A stretch of 5,064 nt of DNA from Betaproteobacteria bacterium (lineage in GTDB: Bacteria > Pseudomonadota > Gammaproteobacteria > Burkholderiales > Casimicrobiaceae): contig VBCS01000499.1 of the NCBI GenBank assembly GCA_005888955.1, forward strand, positions 1-5,064. The letters run 5' to 3'. A program made the translations under genes and the position numbers. This document shows, one piece after another, positions 1 through 5,064 of this stretch (position 1 is its first letter; the number at the start of each line of letters is the position of its first letter). The notes below the pieces were generated by a model, which worked only from the letters and a program-made list of their open reading frames with translations, had not been told where the DNA came from and searched no databases.

Positions 1-168
1 TGGTTCGACGCGCCCGCGCATGACACGGCCTACGCGCAGCAACTGTATGCAAGCCTGCGCGCGCTCGATGCGCTTGCCGCGGATGAAATCTGGATCGAGG
101 CACCGCCGGACGGCCCCGAGTGGCACGCCGTGCGCGACCGGCTGCGCCGGGCCACCGAGCGCGACTGA
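1..168 (+). CDS. C-terminal fragment of a Sua5/YrdC-family threonylcarbamoyl-AMP synthase-like protein (5' end outside window)
   Basis: Frame 1 is open from the first base to a TGA at 166-168, giving 55 residues. It starts WFDAPAHDTAYAQQLY and ends VRDRLRRATERD. The order of an AYAQQLYASLRALD helix, a short EIWIEAPP strand and a PEWHAVRDRLRRA helix matches the C-terminal Sua5 domain of two-domain threonylcarbamoyl-AMP synthases as I know the family. Those enzymes make the threonylcarbamoyl-adenylate used for t6A modification of tRNAs that read ANN codons, in the cytoplasm. The catalytic YrdC domain would lie upstream, outside the window, so the activity cannot be confirmed here. The gene converges on fdsA with 17 bases between the two stop codons, and there is no sign of a functional link to it. 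The assignment rests on a short tail and is the least certain gene call in the window. Confidence 0.7.
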   Translation, partial: WFDAPAHDTAYAQQLYASLRALDALAADEIWIEAPPDGPEWHAVRDRLRRATERD

Positions 169-185
169 TGATGGAGCGATGCGCG

Positions 186-2987
186 TTACGGCGCGGTTGC
201 AGCTAGCGCCGATTCGTAGCCCGTCGTTGCGTTCGGCGTGCCGCCCGCGGTCACGCGAACCGCGCAATACTTGAACTCGGGGATCTTGCCGAAGGGATCG
301 AGCACCGGATTGGTGAGCAGGTTGGCAGCGGCCTCGTAGAAACAGAATGGAATGAAGACCGCGCCGCGCGGAGTGCCGTCGTCGGCCCGCGCCGCCAGCG
401 CGATGCTGCCGCGGCGCGACGCCACGCTGATGATGCCGCCGGGAGGGACACCGAGCGAACGCAGATCTTCCGAATGCAGCGACGCTACCGGCACGGGTTC
501 GATCGAGTCGAGCACTTCGGCGCGCCGGGTCATGCTTCCGGTGTGCCAGTGCTCGAGCTGGCGGCCGGTGATGAGAACGAAGGGATACGCGGCGTCGGGT
601 CGTTCCGCCGCCGGGATGATGCTTGCCGGAACAAAGCGCCCCTTGCCGTTCGCGGTCGGAAATTGCTCGGTGAAGACCACGCGTTGTCCAGGATCTTCGT
701 CTCCCGTGCACGGGTATGTCACCGCGTGGTCGCGCTCGAGCCGCTCCCAGCTGATGCCGGCGATCGACGGCATCGCCTGGCGCATTTCGGCAAACACTTC
801 GCGCGGATGGGTATACGTCCACTCGAGGCCGAGCCGCTTGGCGACCTCGACGATGATCCATAGATCCTGTCGCGCTTCTCCGGGCGGATCGAGCGCCTGC
901 CGTCCGAGCTGCACCGAGCGGTCGGTATTGGTAAACGTACCGGTCTTCTCCGGAAATGCGGACGCCGGCAGGATCACGTCGGCGAGATAGCCGGTTTCGG
1001 TGAGGAAGATATCCTGCACGACGAGCATCTCCAGCTCGGCTAACGCTTCGCGCGCGTGACGGACATCGGGGTCGGACATCGCCGGATTCTCGCCCATGAT
1101 GTACATGCCGCGGATCTGCCCGGCGTGAACCGCGTGCATGATTTCGACTACGGTGAGCCCGGGCTTGGGATCGAGCGTTTTTTGCCAGAGCGCCTCGAAC
1201 TCACTCCTGACGTCGGCGCTGTCGACGCGCTTGTAATCGGGATACATCATCGGGATCAGGCCGACGTCGCTCGCGCCTTGCACGTTGTTCTGCCCGCGCA
1301 AGGGATGGAGTCCCGCTCCGGGCCGTCCCACCTGCCCCGTGATCAGCGAGAGCGCGATCAGGCAACGCGCGTTGTCGGTGCCGTGCACGTGCTGTGAAAT
1401 GCCCATGCCCCACAGGATCATCGACGCGCGCGATCTGGCGTAGAGGCGCGCGACCTCGCGGATCGTCGCCGCGGGAATGCCGCATACCGCGGCCATCGCT
1501 TCCGGGCTGTAACCTTCGACGTTCTTCCTGATTTCGTCGTAGCCGCTGGTGCGACTGTTCACGAACGCGCTGTCGACCAGGCCCTCTTCAACGATCGTGT
1601 GCAGCATCGCGTTGAGCAGCGCCACGTCGGTATCCGACTTGAGCTGCAGGAAGTACGTTGCGTGCCGCGCGAGCTCGGAGCGCCGCGGCTCCGCCAAAAT
1701 CAACTTGGTGCCGCGCTTGACGGCGTTCTTCATCCAGGTCGCGGCGACGGGATGATTGACCACCGGATTGGCGCCGATCAGGAAGATCACTTCCGCCTGC
1801 ATCACATCCATCACCGGGTTGGACACCGCGCCCGAGCCGATGCCCTCGAGGAGCGCGGCGACGGAAGACGCATGGCAGAGCCGCGTGCAGTGATCGACAT
1901 TGTTCGATCCGAAGCCGGTGCGCACGAGCTTCTGGAACAGATAGGCCTCTTCGTTGGAACCTTTGGCGGAGCCGAAGCCCGCAAGGGCGTGTGCGCCGCG
2001 CTCCTCGCGGATGCGCTTCAACGCACCGCCGGCGAGATCGAGCGCCTCATCCCAGGTCGCCTCGCGGAACACCGACAGCGGATCGGCGGGATCCATCGTG
2101 AAGTCCGCCGACTTGTGTATCCCAGGTTTGCGGATCAGCGGCTTGGTCAAGCGCTGCGGATGATGCGCGTAATCGAAGCCGAAGCGCCCCTTGACGCAGA
2201 GCCGTTCGTGGTTGGCCGGTCCATCGCGGCCCTCGACTCGCACGATGCGGTTGTCCTTGACGTGATAGGTGAGCTGGCAGCCGACGCCGCAGTACGGACA
2301 AAGCGAAGCCACCTGGCTATCGACCGGGACGAGGTACGCGTCGTGAGCGGGCGCCAGAGCGCCGGTCGGGCAGGCCTGCACGCACTCTCCGCAGGCCACA
2401 CAGGTCGACTCGCCCATGGGATCGCCCAGGTCGAAAACGATCTCTGAATGAGCGCCCCGGAACGCGTAACCGATGACGTCGTTGACCTGCTCTTCGCGGC
2501 AGGCGCGCACGCAGCGCGTGCACTGGATGCACGCGTCGAGGTTGACCGCCATCGCCGGATGCGACAAGTCGGCGGCAGGCTGCGCACGGGCGGCGAAGCG
2601 CGGCTTGCCAACGCCGAGGGCGCGTTGCCAGTGCGCAAGCTCCGAGTCGGTCCGGTAGGCCTTGGCAGGCATGTCGCCCGCGAGCATTTCGATAATCATT
2701 TTCTGCGCGTGCAGCGCGCGCGCGCTGTCGCTCGCCACCTCCATTCCCGCGCCGGGACGACGGCAACAGGAAGGTGCGAGCACGCGCTCTCCCTTGATCT
2801 CGACCATGCACGCGCGGCAGTTGCCGTCCGGCCGCATCCCGGGCTTGTAGCAGAGCCGGGGAATCGCGACGCCGAGGCGATCGGCGGCCTCGATGATCGT
2901 CTCGCCTGCGAACGCGTCCACCTCTCTGCCGTTGAGCTTGAAGACGATGCGCTCCTGCTCGAGCGGGTGCATCAGGGGTGCGTTCAT
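186..2987 (-). CDS. fdsA: NAD+-dependent formate dehydrogenase, catalytic alpha subunit (Mo/W-bisMGD, FdsA/Fdh1A type)
   Basis: Oxidises formate to CO2 at a Mo or W bis-pterin guanine dinucleotide centre and passes electrons to the diaphorase subunit; the reaction is reversible in this family. The product is 933 aa, a normal length. Residues 14-78 form a ferredoxin-like [2Fe-2S] domain (C46, C57, C60, then C74 or C75). Two ferredoxin-type [4Fe-4S] motifs follow: C153/C156/C159/C163 and C196/C199/C202/C206. The catalytic part begins with a third [4Fe-4S] site, CPYCGVGC (C230, C233, C237) plus C264, with Lys266 between cluster and pterin. In HCTRLCHASS, C371 is the expected metal ligand (selenocysteine in E. 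coli FdhH), followed by His372. PLRGQNNVQG carries Arg564, matching FdhH Arg333. The pterin-binding C-terminal domain spans about 800-915 and includes LEHWHTGSMTRR. There is no Tat signal, so it is cytoplasmic. The NuoG HxxxCxxCx5C cluster motif is not seen, as I recall for this family. The ATG at 2987 is preferred over an in-frame ATG 32 codons upstream because GAGAGG lies 6 bases before it and the upstream stretch overlaps the diaphorase gene. Whether Mo or W is used cannot be read from sequence. Confidence 0.96.
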   Translation of the reverse strand: MNAPLMHPLEQERIVFKLNGREVDAFAGETIIEAADRLGVAIPRLCYKPGMRPDGNCRACMVEIKGERVLAPSCCRRPGAGMEVASDSARALHAQKMIIEMLAGDMPAKAYRTDSELAHWQRALGVGKPRFAARAQPAADLSHPAMAVNLDACIQCTRCVRACREEQVNDVIGYAFRGAHSEIVFDLGDPMGESTCVACGECVQACPTGALAPAHDAYLVPVDSQVASLCPYCGVGCQLTYHVKDNRIVRVEGRDGPANHERLCVKGRFGFDYAHHPQRLTKPLIRKPGIHKSADFTMDPADPLSVFREATWDEALDLAGGALKRIREERGAHALAGFGSAKGSNEEAYLFQKLVRTGFGSNNVDHCTRLCHASSVAALLEGIGSGAVSNPVMDVMQAEVIFLIGANPVVNHPVAATWMKNAVKRGTKLILAEPRRSELARHATYFLQLKSDTDVALLNAMLHTIVEEGLVDSAFVNSRTSGYDEIRKNVEGYSPEAMAAVCGIPAATIREVARLYARSRASMILWGMGISQHVHGTDNARCLIALSLITGQVGRPGAGLHPLRGQNNVQGASDVGLIPMMYPDYKRVDSADVRSEFEALWQKTLDPKPGLTVVEIMHAVHAGQIRGMYIMGENPAMSDPDVRHAREALAELEMLVVQDIFLTETGYLADVILPASAFPEKTGTFTNTDRSVQLGRQALDPPGEARQDLWIIVEVAKRLGLEWTYTHPREVFAEMRQAMPSIAGISWERLERDHAVTYPCTGDEDPGQRVVFTEQFPTANGKGRFVPASIIPAAERPDAAYPFVLITGRQLEHWHTGSMTRRAEVLDSIEPVPVASLHSEDLRSLGVPPGGIISVASRRGSIALAARADDGTPRGAVFIPFCFYEAAANLLTNPVLDPFGKIPEFKYCAVRVTAGGTPNATTGYESALAATAP

Positions 2988-2993
2988 GCTGCG

Positions 2994-2999
2994 CCTCTC
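2994..2999 (-). promoter_or_regulatory. Ribosome-binding site of fdsA, overlapping the stop codon of the diaphorase gene
   Basis: On the minus strand the sequence TGAGAGGCGCAGC runs straight into the fdsA ATG. GAGAGG is a good Shine-Dalgarno match 6 bases from the start, and its first two bases are the last two of the upstream TGA. This fixes the fdsA start and implies translational coupling, with ribosomes finishing the diaphorase placed to begin on fdsA. Coupling is an inference from the spacing. Confidence 0.8.
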
Positions 3000-4695
3000 A
3001 ATTGTCCAGCTCCTGCGGAAAATACTTGAACACGCAAGCGATCGGGTTCGGTGCTGCCTGGCCGAGCCCGCAGATCGACGCATCGGCCATCGCCTGCGAC
3101 AGATCCTTGAGCAGCGCCTCGTCCCACCGCTTCCGCGCCATCAGCCCGACAGCTTTTTCGGTGCCGACCCGACACGGCGTGCACTGCCCGCAGGATTCGT
3201 CGGCGAAAAAGCGCATCAGGTTGAGCGCGGCATCGCGGGCGCGATCGTGCTGGGAGAGAATGATCACCGCCGCCGAGCCGATAAAGCAACCATGAGGCTG
3301 CAAGGTATCGAAGTCGAGCGGAACGTCGCCCAGGCTTGCAGGAAGAATGCCGCCCGATGCGCCCCCGGGCAGGTACGCATAGAACTCATGACCCGGCAGC
3401 ATGCCGCCGCAGTATTCGGCGATCAGCTCCCGTGCGGTGATGCCGGCCGGGGCGAGATGGACGCCAGGTTTTTCAACGCGTCCGGAAACGGAGAACGAGC
3501 GCAGGCCCTTGCGGCCGTGCCGGCCCTGGCGGGCGAACCAGTCCGCGCCGCGCTCGAGGATTTCGCGAACCCAGTAGAGCGTCTCCATATTGTGCTCGAG
3601 CGTGGGACGGCCGAAGAGCCCGACCTGCGCCACGTAGGGCGGGCGAAGACGCGGCATGCCGCGCTTGCCCTCGATCGATTCGATCATCGCCGACTCTTCC
3701 CCGCAGATGTACGCGCCCGCGCCGCGGCGGAGCTCGATTTTCGGCAATGGGCACGGAGGATCGGACGCGAGCGCGTCGAGCTCGCGCGTGAGGATCGCGC
3801 GGCAGCCCGCATACTCGTCGCGCAGGTAGATGTAGATCGCCTCGATGCCCACTGCCCAGGCCGCGATCAGCATACCTTCGAGGAAGCGGTGCGGATCGCG
3901 CTCGAGGTAATAGCGATCCTTGAAGGTGCCCGGCTCGCCTTCGTCGATATTGACCGCCATGAGCCGCGGCGCCGCTTCCGCGCGCACGATGCGCCATTTG
4001 CGCCCCGCGGGAAAGCCGGCGCCACCCAGGCCGCGCAAAGCGGAGTTCTCGAGCTCTGCCAGGACTGAGTCGACTGTCCGCTCCCCGGCTATGCAGGCTT
4101 GCAGCGTCCGATAGCCGCCGGCACGGCGATATTCGGCGAAGTCGATGCACGCAGGCGGCTCGGCTTCGATGCGGCCCGCCTCGACTGCCGCGGCAATCTT
4201 CTGCGCCGATGCGCGATCGATCGGATTGCGGCCGACGACTGCAGCGGGAGCATGCTCGCAGCGTCCGATGCACGGGGCGCCGAGCACGCGCAGCTTGCCG
4301 CCGTCGAGTCGCGAGAGCTCGCTCAAGAGCGCGTCGGCACCGGCCATTTGGCAGGACAGCGTCTCGCAGACGCGCACAGTGATCGGAGGCGGCGTCGGCT
4401 CTCCCTCCTTGACGACGTCGAAATGGTGATAAAAGGTCGCGACCTCGTACACCTCGGTCATGGCGAGGTGCAGTTCCTGCGCGAGCGCGACGATGTGCGC
4501 TGCGGCGATGCAGCCGTGCGCATCCTGGATGCGGTGCAGGAACTCGATCAGCAGGTCGCGCCGCCGCGGCGAATCACCCAGCAACGCCTGCACCTCGGCG
4601 AGCGCCCGCAAGTCGGCCTGGCGCCCCTTCAGCACGCTCCTCGCGGCGCGCTTGCGGCCGAGCCGCGACGTGTCGATTACGGATTCATTGGGCAT
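2998..4695 (-). CDS. fdsB: Formate dehydrogenase diaphorase (beta) subunit: fused FdsG (NuoE-like) + FdsB (NuoF-like)
   Basis: Takes electrons from FdsA and reduces NAD+ at FMN. The 565-aa product joins two domains that are separate proteins in the three-subunit FdsGBA enzymes. Residues about 28-172 are a NuoE/HoxE-type thioredoxin-like [2Fe-2S] domain with ligands C110, C115 (CETLSC), C142 and C146 (CIGRC). After a linker comes the NuoF-type part. GLGGAGFPAGRKW (222-234) and DEGEPGTFKDR (251-261) are the FMN/NADH-site signatures. GAGAYICGEESA (326-337) and the PRLRPPYVAQVGLFGRPT stretch follow. The [4Fe-4S] motif SCGQCTPCR (C502, C505, C508) is completed by C542. Leu223 stands where many NuoF proteins have Arg; I believe this is usual in this branch. 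The architecture and length resemble the beta subunit of Methylobacterium extorquens FDH1. HoxF or NuoF of another complex is less likely because fdsA follows after 10 bases. The ATG at 4695 is the only standard start between an in-frame upstream TGA and the first domain, but its Shine-Dalgarno sequence is poor. The first 25 residues are basic and unassigned. Confidence 0.95.
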   Translation of the reverse strand: MPNESVIDTSRLGRKRAARSVLKGRQADLRALAEVQALLGDSPRRRDLLIEFLHRIQDAHGCIAAAHIVALAQELHLAMTEVYEVATFYHHFDVVKEGEPTPPPITVRVCETLSCQMAGADALLSELSRLDGGKLRVLGAPCIGRCEHAPAAVVGRNPIDRASAQKIAAAVEAGRIEAEPPACIDFAEYRRAGGYRTLQACIAGERTVDSVLAELENSALRGLGGAGFPAGRKWRIVRAEAAPRLMAVNIDEGEPGTFKDRYYLERDPHRFLEGMLIAAWAVGIEAIYIYLRDEYAGCRAILTRELDALASDPPCPLPKIELRRGAGAYICGEESAMIESIEGKRGMPRLRPPYVAQVGLFGRPTLEHNMETLYWVREILERGADWFARQGRHGRKGLRSFSVSGRVEKPGVHLAPAGITARELIAEYCGGMLPGHEFYAYLPGGASGGILPASLGDVPLDFDTLQPHGCFIGSAAVIILSQHDRARDAALNLMRFFADESCGQCTPCRVGTEKAVGLMARKRWDEALLKDLSQAMADASICGLGQAAPNPIACVFKYFPQELDN

Positions 4696-4747
4696 GGCGG
4701 TTCGCAGGCGGCGGCTACGTCAGCCTTGCATGTCGGAAGCGGCTCCC

Positions 4748-4771
4748 GTGCCGCTCGCATAGTTGCGGCAC
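4748..4771. repeat. Perfect 7-bp inverted repeat between the regulator gene and the fds operon
   Basis: The plus strand reads GTGCCGC (4748-4754), ten bases, then GCGGCAC (4765-4771), its exact reverse complement. Beyond one C/C mismatch, two more base pairs are possible (4745-4746 with 4773-4774). It begins 5 bases past the stop codon of the GntR gene and lies about 50 bases before the diaphorase ATG. It could be a hairpin at the 3' end of the regulator message or a two-fold operator. No T-run follows on the minus strand, so it is not a classical intrinsic terminator. In DNA this GC-rich a short palindrome could arise by chance. Confidence 0.4.
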
Positions 4772-4776
4772 CGGCA

Positions 4777-5064
4777 TCAGTCCAGGAAGTCGCAATACTT
4801 GTCGACGTACATCGCGAGATTCAGCGAGTGCTCACGCACGAGACGCTCGGCCTCTCCGGTGTCGCGGCGCTCGAGAGCCTCGATGATCTGCATGTGATCG
4901 ACGATCGATCGAGCGGCGCGATCGCGCTGCGAAATCGTCATCCTGCGAATGGCACGGACGTGGATGAAAAGGTTCTCGATCGTCTTGCCCATCAGGTGCG
5001 AGCCGGAGAGGCGGATGATCGCCTGGTGGAAGGCGATATTTGCGTCGGAGTATTCGTCGATGTG
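4777..5064 (-). CDS. GntR-family transcriptional regulator, C-terminal FCD domain (partial, 5' end outside window)
   Basis: The frame is open from the right edge to a TGA at 4777-4779, giving 95 residues; there is no reason to start at the internal ATG at 4992. The piece is most of an FCD all-helical ligand-binding domain, as in the FadR subfamily of GntR regulators: NIAFHQAIIRLSG, then R37/R40/R41, then DHMQIIEALERRD, then AERLVREHSLNLAMYV. His13, His57 and His79 (numbered within the fragment) sit where FCD domains carry metal-binding histidines, and the 22-residue spacing of the last two is typical. Asn9 occupies the position, four before His13, that is usually Asp. FCD regulators generally sense small carboxylates and bind near their own gene. 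The winged-helix DNA-binding domain would lie beyond the window. The gene is upstream of and co-directional with the formate dehydrogenase genes, with an 81-base gap, so it may control or be co-transcribed with them. The effector is unknown. Confidence 0.9.
   Translation of the reverse strand, partial: HIDEYSDANIAFHQAIIRLSGSHLMGKTIENLFIHVRAIRRMTISQRDRAARSIVDHMQIIEALERRDTGEAERLVREHSLNLAMYVDKYCDFLD

Noticed and set aside
169..185. Possible bidirectional terminator between the two convergent genes
   Set aside because: The 17-base gap and its flanks offer only about a 4-bp GC stem and no T-run, so a terminator cannot be supported.
360..372. Selenocysteine in the formate dehydrogenase active site
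   Set aside because: The active-site position is an ordinary cysteine codon (C371 in CTRLCHASS) and the frame has no internal TGA. The enzyme is a Cys type. The coordinates given here are residues of FdsA, equivalent to about bases 1872-1910.
1599..2447. Plus-strand open frame (282 codons) opposite fdsA
   Set aside because: It is fully antisense to the conserved catalytic region of fdsA, with no family motif and no ribosome-binding site of note. It is a GC-rich shadow frame.
2988..3083. N-terminal extension of FdsA by 32 residues to an upstream ATG
   Set aside because: The extension overlaps the end of the diaphorase gene, encodes a low-complexity Arg/Ser-rich stretch, and the ATG at 2987 has a well-placed Shine-Dalgarno sequence.
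2893..4068. Long plus-strand open frame (391 codons) opposite the diaphorase gene
   Set aside because: It is antisense to a clearly conserved gene. Its product is rich in Arg, Ala and His with no recognisable domain, as expected for the opposite strand of GC-rich coding DNA.
4895..4927. GATC-rich stretch ending in the 12-bp palindrome GCGCGATCGCGC
   Set aside because: It lies inside the conserved coding sequence of the GntR regulator, covering the arginine-rich stretch through DHMQ, and is explained by codon choice in GC-rich DNA.

Overview
The window is dense, GC-rich DNA with proteobacterial gene content. The style of the formate dehydrogenase, of the FCD-type GntR regulator and of the Sua5-like tail points most to a betaproteobacterium (Burkholderiales-like). 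This is a judgement from protein style, and an alphaproteobacterium is not excluded.

Layout from left to right. (1) Bases 1-168, plus strand: the C-terminal 55 codons of a gene that began before the window, most like the C-terminal domain of a Sua5/YrdC-family threonylcarbamoyl-AMP synthase. (2) Bases 186-2987, minus strand: a complete gene for the catalytic alpha subunit of a cytoplasmic NAD+-dependent formate dehydrogenase (FdsA/Fdh1A type, 933 aa). (3) Bases 2998-4695, minus strand: a complete gene for its diaphorase subunit, in which a NuoE-like (FdsG) domain and a NuoF-like (FdsB) domain form one 565-aa polypeptide. (4) Bases 4777-5064, minus strand: the C-terminal 95 codons of a GntR-family regulator with an FCD ligand-binding domain, running off the right edge.

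The two complete genes form a tight operon read right to left (diaphorase, then catalytic subunit). There are 10 bases between them, and the ribosome-binding site of the second gene overlaps the stop codon of the first. Together they encode an enzyme for formate + NAD+ <-> CO2 + NADH. Formate is oxidised at a Mo or W bis-pterin centre carried by Cys371. Electrons pass along iron-sulfur clusters in FdsA and the diaphorase to FMN and then NAD+. The fused, two-subunit plan resembles Methylobacterium extorquens FDH1 rather than the separate fdsG-fdsB-fdsA genes of Cupriavidus or Rhodobacter. The regulator lies directly upstream in the same orientation, separated by 81 bases that hold a perfect 7-bp inverted repeat, so it is a candidate local controller.

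No RNA gene, mobile element, CRISPR array or phage signal was found. I do not see a wholly new system. The points most worth checking are the fused diaphorase, the absence of fdsC/fdsD downstream of fdsA, and the inverted repeat between the regulator and the operon.
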